Source: Epichloe hybrida
Taxonomy: Eukaryota; Ascomycota; Sordariomycetes; Hypocreales; Clavicipitaceae
Direction of reading: 5' to 3'
Length of the DNA stretch: 64,000 nt
NCBI GenBank assembly: GCA_019022495.1
Contig: JAFEKR010000004.1
Coordinates: 3,286,001 to 3,350,000, forward strand
This document shows, one piece after another, positions 1-11,224 of this stretch. Each line of letters opens with the position of its first letter. Position 1 is the first letter of the stretch. The translations under genes were made by a program, and so were the position numbers. The notes below the pieces were generated by a model that ran no database searches, was not told the DNA's origin, and was given only the letters and a program-made list of their open reading frames with translations.

Positions 1-800
1 AATAATAATAACAATAATAATAAATTAATACCTAACGCCTTTAATAATAGCCTAATAGGAGCTTTTTTAGTATTTAAAAAGCTACTTTACTTAGATATAA
101 GTAATAATTTTTATTCCATTTAGATTCATATAATTAATACATATAAATCATAGTAATTTATAATCCTTTACTATATAGAAAAGACATATCTTCTAGTTAA
201 GTAATAGTAAGCTTATTATTTTATAAAGAAATATTGAAATTTTAGTAAATAAGCAAATAGTTTTATAGAGGTCTCTTATAGAGCCCTAAAACTTGACTTA
301 TTTATAGGGACTAGTAACTTTCTATTACTTATAAATAGAATTCATTAAATACTTAAGACTTAAGAGCATAATTATTACACCTATATAGCTAATAACAAAG
401 TTAAGTAATAATTCTTAATTAATCATAAGGAATAGCTTAGTAAGCTACTTATCTAGATTTCCTACTAAGCTACTAACTTTCTAGTTAAGTAATATAAGCT
501 TATTTAAGCTTATAAAACTAGAAAGCAAGCCCTTTAACCTCATATAAGCTATTTTACTAGGTAATTTAGTCTCCCTTATGCTTATTATATTTTAATAAAG
601 AAAACTAACTCTAAGCTACTATAAAAGCATAAAATTAATTACTATTAGTAGCTATAAAAGCCCTTAGTAAACCTTTATATAAATTTCTTACTTATTATTA
701 TAGATATTATAGCTAACTTTAACTTCTAGAACCTCTATAACCTATACCTTTAAATTTATAATCCTATACCTATCTTAACTTAGTAGTAAAAGGTAGTAAT
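1..800. other. AT-rich decayed DNA, no gene seen
   Basis: Very AT-rich sequence with stop codons in every frame, of the same texture as the RIP-decayed transposon interiors elsewhere in the window. No open frame, LTR pair or terminal inverted repeat could be recognised. It is probably the remains of an older repeat cut by the window edge. Confidence 0.6.
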
Positions 801-1150
801 TGTTGAAATCAAAAGAGTGGACTAATCCAACTAAACCTAGGATTACAAAGCCTTATATATTTTAACAATACATTTTAACACTCCCCCTAGAATTGTATAT
901 CTAGGTGCCCTATTACAGGTTAGGCTTATACTAGTAATTAAATTTCTTGTTATTATTTTTTCAGTAAGGTTTGAACCTATGACCTTGCCTTGCAAAGCAG
1001 TGCTCCACTATAGTAGGCAGGCTAATACGCTACAGTAAGCCACAACCACTGCGCTACCAGGCTTATAACCTATTGAAATCAAAAGAGTGGACTAATCTGA
1101 CTAAACCTAGGATTACAAAGCCTTATATATTTTAACAATATATTTTAACA
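801..1150 (-). mobile_element. TRIM-like non-autonomous LTR mini-retroelement, copy A
   Basis: Two 80-bp direct repeats (801-880 and 1071-1150) with TGTT...AACA ends bound a 190-bp non-coding interior. Read on the minus strand, the interior starts with a primer-binding-like GGTTATAAGCC (related to the Met-tRNA anticodon arm) and ends with a polypurine tract (CTAGGGGGAG) directly against the other LTR. The 5 bases GTAAT occur on both sides (796-800 and 1151-1155), a retroviral-type target duplication. The interior contains a tRNA-like stretch whose B box (967-977) is mutated to GGTTCAAACC. The copy is more RIP-altered than the relatives at 38077-38667. It encodes no protein and would need enzymes from an autonomous Copia element. 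Confidence 0.85.
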
Positions 1151-1212
1151 GTAATAAATAGAAAAGATGCTTAATACTAATCTTCAAGCTAGAATAATAA
1201 TAATAGTTAATA

Positions 1213-1432
1213 TGTTAAATCCTTCGGATCTTCATCAGTTCAATCGTGGCTAAAGACCAGACCGAATTATAGGTCTAGCATAATGCACACAATGTGATTA
1301 GCTACATTAATTTGCTACCCCCTCTTTTAGCCTTACTTACGAATTTCGCTTACTTTCCTAGTATCTAGACTTTCCCTCTTTTCTCTCTCTTTCCTAGCTA
1401 GCTATCTATCTAACTATTATTAACTTTAATAT
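1213..1432 (+). repeat. Left LTR, first part, of the 264-bp-LTR element
   Basis: First 220 bp of the left LTR, interrupted by the Copia insertion. It aligns over its length with 10961-11180. The remaining 44 bp resume at 8598. Confidence 0.8.
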
Positions 1433-2256
1433 TATTGAAATGTAGGGAGCTAGTTGCCAGCTGGCAACAGCTGTACGGGTGCAAGCTCTACGGTCGGGGA
1501 CCAATAGGGCTGCAACGTTAAATCAATTAACGCAACGCAACGGAAGGTTGTGGCAGTTATCAACTAATAGAATTCAATTTAGATCACTTTTATGATATCT
1601 TATAAAGCAATAGAATTGATTTTAGATACGTTGTACGAGCAATGCGGCTGTTGTTGGTTGAGAGGACTAGCTATCTAGCTAGTTGAAAAGATCTTCTTCC
1701 TCTCATAGACCTACCGACCGTATCGGTGGATCCGGGCCGCCAACGGGGTCTTACGGGCCACTTTTGATTTTCCGCAAAATTTATTTGTATGCAAAAACCA
1801 AAAAATCGACTCACCACTATACTAGCTAGCAACCCGTATGCACTAACTTTTGGTCCAAAAAATAACCTTGTATAAAGAGAAAGCCCTATCTTTAAGCTTC
1901 AATTTGCTATATGTAAAACTTTTGTATGACCTCTAGATAAAGAGAAAATCGTTGTCAAAGATAGCTATAGGGTAAGTTATGTGTAGGGTAACCTGCTTAC
2001 GTCACCCTAGCTTACGTCACCCTAGCTTACCTAATTACTAGTGGCGTGGTTATGGCCACACTTGCAGCCACAACGTAATTGACTAATTAGTTATCCACAC
2101 GGTCGGTCGCAGCTGTTGACAGCTGCGACGCAGCCATTGATAGCTGCCCCCGCGACCGTTGACAGCTGCAGTGCAGCTGTCAGACTTGCAAAGCAAGCTA
2201 GTAATAAGAAGGTTCTTTAACTAGAAAAGGGCTAAAAATAGGTCTTATTTTTAACA
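1433..2256 (-). repeat. Copia LTR, 3' copy (824 bp)
   Basis: Starts TGTTAAAAATAAGACC on the minus strand and ends CATTTCAATA, where the final CA-side dinucleotide has decayed. It contains a GC-rich block full of CAGCTG palindromes (about 2108-2181) and GTCACCC/GTCACC repeats near 1998-2025. It lacks a 31-bp duplication that is present in the other LTR. Confidence 0.9.
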
Positions 2257-2266
2257 CCCCCTCTAC
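2257..2266 (-). other. Copia polypurine tract
   Basis: GTAGAGGGGG on the minus strand abuts the start of the 3' LTR, the position where plus-strand DNA synthesis is primed. Confidence 0.75.
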
Positions 2267-2462
2267 AAAAGAATTACATTTAAAGCAATTAGAAGTGTAC
2301 AAAGAGACTATAGGGAAAAAACAACAACTTTGATAATAACAGATAAAAGGGAAAAACAGGAAAAAATAAAAGACCCCCTTTTTGAATTCCTAGCTATTGT
2401 TAAATATAGCTCCCTTTTTGACGTTGTTTTTAGTTCCCTGTTGAAGGGAATTAGTTGTTAGT

Positions 2463-5400
2463 TCAATAATTATTAAGCCCTAAAAGCTTAATAAAAGCCT
2501 GATGAAGAGGTCTAGAAAGAGGCTTCGTAAGACCATCTGCAGGCATTGACTTTGTATCTAGATATTCGATCTTAGCTAAACCCTCTAAAACCTGTTGCCT
2601 AATATAGTTAAACTTTAGCAATGTATGCTTTGTACGACTATGTAAAGCAGGGTTATAAGCAGTAGTTATAGCGCCTTGATTATCGCAATATATCTGGATA
2701 GGGGGAGAAATAGGGGTTTTTAGCTCCTTAAATAAGCCCTGAAGCCACTGAAGCTCCCGGAAGGTCTCGCAGATAGCATCAGCTTCAGCTTCTAGTGTTG
2801 ATAGAGCTATTGTACTAGCTTTCTTTGATTTCCAGCTAATAGGTCCGCCAGCTAGCTTGAATAGATAAGCATAGGTTGATTTTGAGGTCTTTTTATCCCC
2901 TGCAAAATCACTATCGCAATAACCTATTAGGCTTTTGCTAACTAAACCTTTAGGGTCTCCCCTATAGATAATAGCAAGGAATCTAGTCCCTAATAGATAC
3001 CTTAGCAGATTTTTAGCTGCTTTTAGGTGTTCTATATAAGGGCTAGCTAGTGCAGTAGATAACCACTGTAGCGTAAAAGCTGTATCAGGCCTTGTAAGCA
3101 ACATTAGGTACATTATAGTCCCTATAATGCACTGATAAAGCTTGATTTCGCTAGCTATTAAAAGCTTAGTTGTCTGCGTAGCTAAAACGCCTGGCTGAAG
3201 AGGTATGCTAATAGGCTTACTATCTAGCATATTAAATCGTTTTAAGGCTTCTAATATATACTGAGATTGATGAATTTTCAGTATTCTATTAGGCCTATCT
3301 CGTACGATTTGAACCCCTAAGAAGAATTCAGCAGGCCCCCTATCTTCTATTGGATAGACTTTATGAAGTTCCTTTTTAAGCCTTTGGATATAAGATAAAT
3401 CCGGTCCAATTAGAAGACAGTCATTAACGTACGTAATGACGAAGGTTTTGGTTGAAGGATTGAAGAAGATAGCTGGGTCAGATATTAAAGGGTTAAATCC
3501 TAGGGATTTAAGCACTAATATTAGCGCTTGTTGCCATTCCCTTGAGCTTTGTTTTAGGCCGTATAAAGACTTCTGTAATAAAATTACTTGATCTTTAGAA
3601 GGTTTCCAGCCAAAACTTCTAGCTAATTTAGCTAGTTTAGGATTTGCCTCAAGGAATTCAATAAACCCTTCTGGAATAACCATATAAATCTGTTGTTGTA
3701 GCTTACTATTAAGAAAAGCTCCTATAAAATCAATTTGTTCGATTTCCCAGTTATTCCAAGCCGCTAGGGCTAGTAAAATCCTCCAGCTAGGGGGAATGCT
3801 TGTGGCAGCGAAGGTCTCTAGGTAATCTAGGCCTTCGATTTGCATAAATCCCTTAGCAACGAGTCGAGCCTTATATTTTAAAGGATTATTTTCTTTATCC
3901 TTTTTAAGCTTATAAACAAGCCTATTCTTTAGTACTTTTCGGCCCTTAGGGATTTGATCTTTCCCTATAAATTTAAAAGTACTAGCCTTTAGAAGCTGTT
4001 CGTATTCCTTGTACGTGGCTTCTATCCATTTATCCCTTTCAGGGCTAGATATAGCCTGCTTCCAGGTCTTAGGCTTAGGGCTAATAGGATTCTTTTCCTT
4101 TAGCTTCTCCCGTACCTTAAAGCAGATTTCTTTTATGAAATCTAGAGAAGAAGGGGAACTAATATCAACATCCATAGGGTCGATATTAGGGTCGAAATCG
4201 ATAATTTTGTTAAAATCGAGGTCCGAAGTCGAAATCTGATTTCCTGGTTGAGTTATAGGCTGCGCCTGTATGGGATCCGCTGGAATTAAGCCTTTAGGGG
4301 GTTCTTTGGGGCCTATAGGTGGTTTTTCTTGACCTACAGGGATACCTATGTTGTCTATAGGATAATCCTTTGAACCTTGGTCTAGATTTTGTTGATTTTT
4401 ATTTTCTAGATCATTTTCCCCCTCTAAAGGGTTATCCCCTATAGAAATCCTAGGTAAGCCTTTAGAAACAGGGCCTATAGGTTCTATAATCTTAATAAAG
4501 CTAGTCTTTGTAACTAGCCTTTTAGAGGGGATGTACACTAGGTAGGTGTTAGAACCTAGTGTAGCTAAAAGCCTTCCAGGGATAGTCCTAGCTGCTAACT
4601 TCTGGGCTTTAGGTCGTTTTTCCAGGGGGATTAGAATCTCACAGTGAGATCCTATAGCTCTAATACTGCTAATATCAGTTGTATAAGGCTGATTTAGCTC
4701 CCTAGATAACAGTTGTTCAGGGCTTTCATCCTTAGTGGTATTAGCAGTTATATTAACTAGGTTAACAACTGCAGGTAATACAAAACACCACAAAAATAAC
4801 GGTAATTTTGCCCACTGGATAGTAGCCCTTAATCGATCTAGAATAGTACGAATTGAACGTTCTGCTAATCCATTTTGCTCATGGATATAGGGACTAGAAG
4901 TCGTAAATTTGATCCCTTTAGAATTCAACCAAGCTTGACAACTAGAATCGATTTCCTAGCCCCCATCGAAGTGAAGGTGCCTAGGATATTAACCTAGTTG
5001 ATTTTTAAGCCCTCTAAAGAAGCCTTTAATAGCCTTATAAACAGTTGGGCCTTCCTTATTAGGTAATAAGATAACCCACTTATATCTAGTCTTTCGGTCA
5101 ACTAAAAATAAGCAAATTAACTGTTTATTGTACGGCGTAGGACTGATTTTTAGCGTATCCCCCTCTATTCAATCTAGAGCTCTTGGGGGGTCAGGGATAG
5201 CTAATTTCCTAGGTCTTCTAACTGCCTTAGATTGATCACAAGCAATACATCTAAAATCCTTATCCTTAATTTTAGAAAAATCAGGGATTCCTTTAGTTAT
5301 AAGGCTAGTTTTCTTTAGCAAAGGAAGACCTAGGTGTCCTAATCGTACATGCCATAGGCCAGCTAGTTCTAACAAACGTTGATATTGAAGATCCTTAGGG

Positions 5401-7441
5401 TCTGAATTAGGATCTAGACTAGGGCCCTCTTCACTAGTCCCCTGCTGGGCCCCTTGAGAACCACAGGCCTCTTGGAGAGGTATTAGGGACCCTTTTCCTC
5501 CACTAGGGCCCTCTAACACCCCTAAATCTATTTCCTTAGATTTATAAGGGACCCAACCTGGGGCTATAGGCGAAGAAGAAGGGACTAATTCCCCTAAATC
5601 ATCCCGTACGATTTCTTCAATATCATCATCATTTTCGTCGATTTCGTCTAAATCAGAAGCCCAATCCGGCTTTTTAGAGGGAATTTGAACCTCTATAGGG
5701 TAGCTAATCGGATAGCTATGACCCTTAAAAGCGGCGTAGGTAAAAGGTCGGATATAATGCGAATTATTACAGGGCCCTTTAGATAACTTAGGCGTAGATT
5801 GGTTTTTAACGTGGAAGAAAAAACCATGTTTTTCTATATCTAAGGTTGCAATAAGAGACCTATCTTTAAGATAAAGTAGGTTTTTATAAGGCAACCACCA
5901 GATATATAGTGCGTAAGTCCACTAACTATATTAACATCAAGCTGAGGAAAATATAGCGCATCTTTAAGCACTAAGGTCCTATATTTAGCTGGATTTTTCT
6001 GATATAGGACCTCAAAAACAGCACTACCGTGACCCTTAGCGTAAATAGGGCCACCACCAGTTATAATAGGGTCGGATTCCCCCTTTTTATAGGGGGTATA
6101 ATCCCTAAAGACCTCCCTAGAATTAACAATATGTACAGTCGAACCTGTATCATATAATAGGGCCTTTTTCATGTCTTTGCTGTAATAATTAAAACCATTT
6201 AAGGTTTTAATTTCTTGATTTTCATCATCATCCGATTCAGAAGAGCTAGAATTAGAGCTACTATCACTAGAGCTCTTATAACTAGTCTTATGAAGGCTAG
6301 GTTTCTTGTACGGTTTAAGAGCACCGTTAGAAAGGTTGTAATTTCCTAGCATAAAAGATCCCTCTCCAGAGGTCTCTTTATTATCCTTTTTATCTGATTT
6401 TTGACCTTTTTGCTTCTTCTTCTTCTTCTTATTAGAAGAAGAATTAGAATTAGAAGAGCCCTTATTTTCTTCAGAGCCTCCTTTCTTCTTCTGATCCTTA
6501 GGGGCCTTTTCTTTTTCTTTGGCACCCTTTTCAAGGTTTTTAGCCCTATAATTCAGGGCTTTGGATACCGTAGATGACTTATCCCTCTGTTCTGCTAGAA
6601 GGTCTGCCATCAAAAATTGAAGATTTAGGGCTTCTAGGGGAGCCCCTATAGCCCTATTTGTGCGCATGCTGAATCGTTGCCTCTCAGCCTACTAAGGGAA
6701 GGTTGATTTTAGGGATTGAAGATATTGATTAACCTGATCTATCGGAGCAATTAGGACCCCTGAAATCGATAATCTAGCTAGTAGATTATTAAAGACTGTA
6801 TTAAAGGACTCTAGAGTCCCCTTAAACTCTTGAAAATTCAGGTTATGAAATTCTGAATATAGGGACCCCCTCTGGATTTCAACGCTATGTGAATATTGCC
6901 TTACAAGTAAATTATAGGCTTCTTCAGGTGATTTTTGCCAAGTTATAGCGGCTTGGGGTCCTTCTGTACAACTATCCCTTAGTAACATAAGGATAATAGC
7001 TTGATCTGGATCCCCTAGCGCCCTAGAACTCTCTGGATTATCTAGAAAATTAGGCATGCCTAAAGCTCTAAATTGGATAGTTAGGGCTTGCTTCCATTGT
7101 TCGAAATTTTCGGCTCCTTTAAGCCTAGCAGTCTCTGGAAAACTATAAACCCTTTTATTAAATTCCTTAATAATTGAATTATTAAAGGTTGCTTGTACAG
7201 AGCTAGATTCAGCTTGATTTTCTTGAACAGGCTGCTGATCTTACTGCTGACTAGCGGGCTTATCAGATTCCACACCCTCCATACGACTATTTATAGTTAT
7301 AGATAGGCTTTCTAGCTTCTCTAATAACTGGTCTATAGTTGCTTGTTGCTTAATAGCCTGCTCTTTTAGCTGGTTATTTAGAACCTCTTGCGCACTAGGG
7401 TCAGGGATAACAGGTCCCTTTCCCTTTCCTTTGGTATCCAT
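2463..7441 (-). pseudogene. Copia gag-pol polyprotein, broken
   Basis: Reading right to left, the gag start is at 7441, followed by a retrotransposon gag region (to about 6690). Next come a Lys/Ser-rich linker, a protease with the DTGST active site (near 6150), the H-H-C-C pre-integrase finger (about 5240-5370), an integrase core, and RT plus RNase H ending at 2463 (motifs LYGLKQ, SDFAGDKKTSKSTYAYL). Breaks: in-frame stops near 7241, 6692, 5169, 5000 and 4955, and a one-base frameshift near 5890. The RT catalytic box reads YVND instead of YVDD (3420-3431). The stops and the Asp-to-Asn change fit C-to-T / G-to-A RIP damage. Confidence 0.92.
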
Positions 7442-7442
7442 T

Positions 7443-7680
7443 TTCCTTTTTATAGAAGGGAAAAGCTTCTATCTCGCGGGTCCTTCCTTTTTTATAGAAG
7501 GGAAGTCTTCTGTATTTGAAATTTATTCCTTTTTATAGAAGGGAAAAAGCTTCTATCTCGCGGATCCTTCCTTTTTTATAGAAGGGAAGTCTTCTGTAGC
7601 CATAATTGATTCCTTTTTATAGAAGGGAAAAGCTTCTTTCTCGCAGGTCCTTCCTTTTTTATAGAAGGGAAGTCTTCTGT
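7443..7680 (-). repeat. Three tandem ~84-bp repeats in the Copia leader
   Basis: Between the primer-binding site and gag there are three consecutive copies of a unit of about 84 bp. Each contains TTTTTATAGAAGGGAA twice, separated by a CTTCTATCTCGCGG-like core. The array sits in the 5' untranslated leader, where packaging or translation signals usually lie. Whether it is functional is unknown. Confidence 0.8.
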
Positions 7681-7720
7681 AATCGTACACAAAGTGACCT
7701 AAAAGGAATCTATAGTGATA

Positions 7721-7737
7721 GAGCCGGGCTCATAACC
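7721..7737 (-). other. Copia primer-binding site (Met-tRNA anticodon arm)
   Basis: GGTTATGAGCCCGGCTC on the minus strand directly follows the 5' LTR. Its first part is complementary to the anticodon arm of a Met tRNA (GGGCTCATAACC), as in Drosophila copia, which primes from an internal cut of initiator tRNA rather than its 3' end. Confidence 0.75.
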
Positions 7738-8592
7738 TATTAAAATGTAGGGAGCTAGTTGCTAGCTGGCAACAGCTGTACGGGTGCAAGCTCTACAGTC
7801 GGGGACCAATAGGGCTGCAACGTTAAATCAATTAACGCAACGCAACGGAAGGTTGTGGCAGTTATCAACTAATAGAATTTAATTTAGATCACTTTTATGA
7901 TATCTTATAAAGCAATAGAATTGATTTTAGATATCTTATAAAGCAATAGAATTGATTTTAGATACGTTGTACGAGCAATGCGGCTGTTGTTAGTTAAGAG
8001 GACTAGCTATCTAGCTAGTTAAAAAGATCTTCTTCCTCTCATAGACCTACTGACTGTATTGGTGGATCCGGGCCGCCAATGGGGTCTTACGGGCTACTTT
8101 TGATTTTCCGCAAAATTCATTTGTATATAAAAACCAAAAAATCGACTCACCACCATACTAGCTAGCAACCCGTATGCACTAACTTTTGGTCCAAAAAATA
8201 ACCTTATATAAAGAGAAAGCCCTATCTTTAAGCTTTAATTTGCTATATGTAAAACTTTTGTATGACCTCTAGATAAAGAGAAAATCGTTGTTAAAGATAG
8301 CTATAGGGTAAGTTATGTGTAGGGTAACCTGCTTACGTCACCCTAGCTTACGTTACCTTAGCTTACTTAATTACTAGTAGCGTGGTTATAGCCACACTTG
8401 TAGCCACAACGTAATTGACTAATTAGTCATCCACACGGTCGGTCGCAGCTGTTGACAGCTGTGACGCAGCCATTGATAGCTGCCCCCGCGACCGTTAACA
8501 GCTGTAGTGCAGCTGTCAGACTTGCAAAGCAAGCTAGTAATAAGAAGGTTCTTTAACTAGAAAAGGGCTAAAAATAGGTCTTATTTTTAACA
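7738..8592 (-). repeat. Copia LTR, 5' copy (855 bp)
   Basis: Pairs with 1433-2256. The extra 31 bp is a tandem duplication around 7900-7960 (two copies of ATATCTTATAAAGCAATAG). Scattered C/T differences between the two LTRs go in both directions. Confidence 0.9.
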
Positions 8593-8597
8593 AATAT

Positions 8598-8641
8598 TAT
8601 AGGATTATCTTAAGTACGCAGGCACCTTAGTGTAACTAATA
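8598..8641 (+). repeat. Left LTR, last 44 bp, of the 264-bp-LTR element
   Basis: Continues the LTR interrupted at 1432. It matches 11181-11224, including the shared GGCACCTTAGTGTAACTAA end. Confidence 0.8.
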
Positions 8642-9748
8642 CTAATTAGTAATTAACTTTATAACTATAAATAAGCTAAGTATTATAAGAAAAGACATTT
8701 CTATAAACACTACTACTACTACCCCTTATTATACTATAACGGTTATTGTGATAGAGAGGTATAACTATAAAAGTATACTAAAGGAAAAGACTAAAATCCT
8801 AGTTATTTATTAGGCTTTTAAGGAATTAATTTATTAACCCTTAGGCTAAGGGATATAACTTTATTATATCTATCTAGGATATTATTATTAATTATTAATT
8901 TTATTATCTATAACAAGAAAACTAACTAACTAACCCAATCTATTACTATAAGGCATTTATTTTAAACCTAATGTTAAAAACAACCCTTAGCTAAGCTAGC
9001 TAACTTAAATTAATTATTATGACTATTACTAATGATATTATCTGATATGATTGAATAACTAATAAGCTCTATTCCTTTCAATAGGTATTTATAGAGACCC
9101 CCCCCCTTCTGCCCTTACTCTTATTTTCCCTTATTATAATCGCACCTCTGTATATAATGCCCTAAGCAAGACCTTTGAAGGATGAATTACTAAGGCAATT
9201 ATAACCCCTTTCCTATGCCCTTATAAGAGACTAGAAACAGTTTATTAACCCTAATCCAGAGACTACTACGTAGCTTAAGCTTAATAACTAGATTATAAGG
9301 TTTATTAACCTTAGCAAGTATTAAGGTTAGAGGGATAATAACCTCTAGGAATTATTCCTAGAGGACTTTAAAGGCTAGTCTATAAATACCTTTACAAGGG
9401 CTAATAGCAATATTATACAAGAGCTACGAAATTCCCTACAAGATAGTGGTGTTTATGTTACCTAAGGTTAAGGTCTTTTAACTGCGGCTGCCTTATAATA
9501 AGTAATTTAAGAAAAGAGAAGATCGCTGTGGCCTATAACTAAAGACCCTGAAGACCCTAAGGACTAGGCTAGGTTGTTAATTAAAGAGATCGCGGCTAAA
9601 TCGTTAATTAAAGAGATCGTAGCTAAATTATTAATTAAAGAGATTGTGACTAAATCCTTAATTAAAAAGATTATTGCTAAGGGGATACTAATTAAAGCAT
9701 TCCTTATAGAAGAAGAGGTCTAATAAGCCACTAAAGAGATTACTAAAG
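8642..9748 (+). other. Interior of the 264-bp-LTR element, no surviving frame
   Basis: RIP-like AT-rich interior with no ORF above about 60 codons. A tandem array at 9576-9683 is the only clear structure, and no protein motif was recognised. Confidence 0.6.
9576..9683 (+). repeat. Four tandem 27-bp repeats
   Basis: Unit GTTAATTAAAGAGATCGTGG followed by CTAAATC, four copies with a few C/T and G/A differences. Because 27 bp equals nine codons, the array may once have coded a nine-residue protein repeat. Confidence 0.75.
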
Positions 9749-10326
9749 TGTGAGGCGCTGTACGTAGGATTATAGGGCGCGAGGCCTACAGGGCAGCCTA
9801 CAGGGTGCGCAAGTAACAGTACAGGCCTTAAGTAATTATAAGGTGCAATGTTAGCAACGGCTAGCATTAGCGGATCTTTTGGTCTATTAGGATTCCTAGC
9901 ACACCTTCTAGGTCTCTTATAATTATACTAGCTGTTATAGGTCTTCTAGCTAGGCTAGTCCTAGGTTTGAATCCTATGTGAATTAGCTAGGCTAGGTAGG
10001 TTACGTTAGGCTCACAAGGCAGGTATATAAGTGCTAGGCCTTAGGGGTTCGTAATTACTAATTATCCGAAGGCCACGGAGGCTAGGCCTAATCCCTAACT
10101 AGACAGTGGCGGCGCGCTAGCTTAGGATAAGCCCTAGGGAAGGGAAGGATAATTATAAGGCGCTGTACGTAGGATTATAGGGCGCGAGGCCTATAGGGCA
10201 GCCCATAGGGTGCGTAAGCAATAGTACAAGCCTTAAGTAATTATAAGGTGTAATGTTAGCAATGACTAGCATTGGCGGATCTTTTAGTCTATTGGGATTC
10301 CTAGCACACCTTCTAGGTCTCTTACA
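9749..10326 (+). mobile_element. Second LTR mini-element (TRIM-like), 578 bp
   Basis: Two 173-bp direct repeats (9749-9921 and 10154-10326) begin TGTGAGGCGC (TATAAGGCGC in the right copy) and end CTCTTACA (CTCTTATA in the left copy). They enclose a 232-bp non-coding interior. Identical TAAAG pentamers flank the element (9744-9748 and 10327-10331). A purine tract AGGGAAGGGAAGG lies just before the right repeat, which indicates plus orientation. A B-box-like GGTTTGAATCC is near 9964. The TGTGAGGC start matches the LTR start of the Gypsy element at 32484, which suggests mobilisation by Gypsy enzymes. Confidence 0.83.
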
Positions 10327-10960
10327 TAAAGATCGTTTAGAGTAATTACCTAAAGACCTTAAAGATTAATAATAAGCTATTAAACACGAAGATCATTAAG
10401 ATAACTCAATGCCTAAAGACCTAATACCTATATGTAATATTAGATAACACTTTAAGATAGGAAGCCGCGAGGGGAATAATATATTACGTAGGTATATATC
10501 ACGAAGGCTTACGTTATATACGCACATAAGCTTGTTGCATATCCCTCTAGTTATGGTTGATTTAGACTATTAATATTAAGGAGGCATGAGACCCTTAAGA
10601 CCCTTAAGACCTTTATTAAGGCATGAGACCCTTAAGACCCTTAAGACCTTTATTGAGGCATAAGACTCTTAAGATCTTCATTAAGGCACAAGACCCTCAA
10701 GACCTTTAAGACCCTTAAGATCTTTAATTAATTTAAATGAATTAATGATTTATGTTAAAGGATAGGTAAAAAGACCTATAATATTAGGGGACAGGAGCTT
10801 AGGCAAGGACTAACGGATTAATTTAATTAACTAATACTATGATAGCTAATTATAGTAGCGGATTCCTATTAAGGGATTTCCTTATATATACTTTCCTTTA
10901 ATCTAATTTTTATTACGTTTTTAAGCTCTTTAGCTATAAAGGAAAAAGAGAGACTACTAG
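10327..10960 (+). other. Interior of the 264-bp-LTR element, right part
   Basis: Decayed interior with no gene. The last 20 bases before the LTR are purine-rich (GGAAAAAGAGAGA). The tandem array at 10584-10725 lies here. Confidence 0.55.
10584..10725 (+). repeat. Tandem ~37-bp repeats rich in AAGACC
   Basis: About 3.5 copies of a unit beginning GCATGAGACCCTTAAGACCC. Shorter AAGACC-type repeats also occur at 9540-9570 and 10360-10430, so the array is part of a longer low-complexity tract. Confidence 0.7.
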
Positions 10961-11224
10961 TGTTAAATCCTTTAGATCTTTATTAGTTTAATTATAGCTA
11001 AAGACTAGACTAAATTTTAGGTCTAGCGTAATACACACAATGTAATTAGCTATATTAATTCGCCACCCCCTCTTTTAGCCTTACCTACAGATTTCACTTA
11101 CTTTCCTAGCATCTAGACTTTCCCTCTCTTCTCTCTCTTTCCTAGCTAGCTATCTATCTAACTATTATTGACTTTAATATTACGGGATTATCCTACCTGC
11201 GTAGGCACCTTAGTGTAACTAACA
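10961..11224 (+). repeat. Right LTR of the 264-bp-LTR element
   Basis: Uninterrupted LTR that defines the family: TGTTAAATCC start and AACTAACA end, followed by the TAATA target duplicate. Confidence 0.83.

Larger units (their letters stand above)
1433..8592 (-). mobile_element. Full-length Ty1/Copia retrotransposon, inactivated
   Basis: A 7160-bp element with long LTRs (824 and 855 bp), a primer-binding site, a polypurine tract and a minus-strand gag-pol. The pentamer AATAT flanks it on both sides (1428-1432 and 8593-8597). Domain order gag, protease, integrase, reverse transcriptase, RNase H is the Copia order. It landed inside the left LTR of the 264-bp-LTR element, so it is the younger of the two. 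In-frame stops, one frameshift and a mutated RT active site make this copy non-functional. It is nevertheless far less decayed than the Gypsy element at 32484-39680. Confidence 0.93.
1213..11224 (+). mobile_element. Decayed LTR retroelement with 264-bp LTRs, host of nested insertions
   Basis: Matching LTRs of 264 bp (1213-1432 plus 8598-8641, and 10961-11224) start TGTTAAATCC and end AACTAACA (AATA in the left copy). The flanking pentamer TAATA is present on both sides (1208-1212 and 11225-11229). Removing the Copia element and the 9749-10326 insertion leaves an element of about 2.3 kb. That is too short for a full gag-pol, so it was probably non-autonomous or deleted. The purine-rich stretch just before the right LTR suggests plus orientation. 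No reading frame survives; the interior holds two tandem-repeat arrays. The family is unknown. Confidence 0.75.

Noticed and set aside
4009..4239. Plus-strand ORF inside the Copia pol region
   Set aside because: Antisense shadow of the RT region; no motif and no independent start context.
10584..10725. CRISPR-like array
   Set aside because: The units are contiguous degenerate tandem repeats without spacers, in a eukaryotic retroelement.
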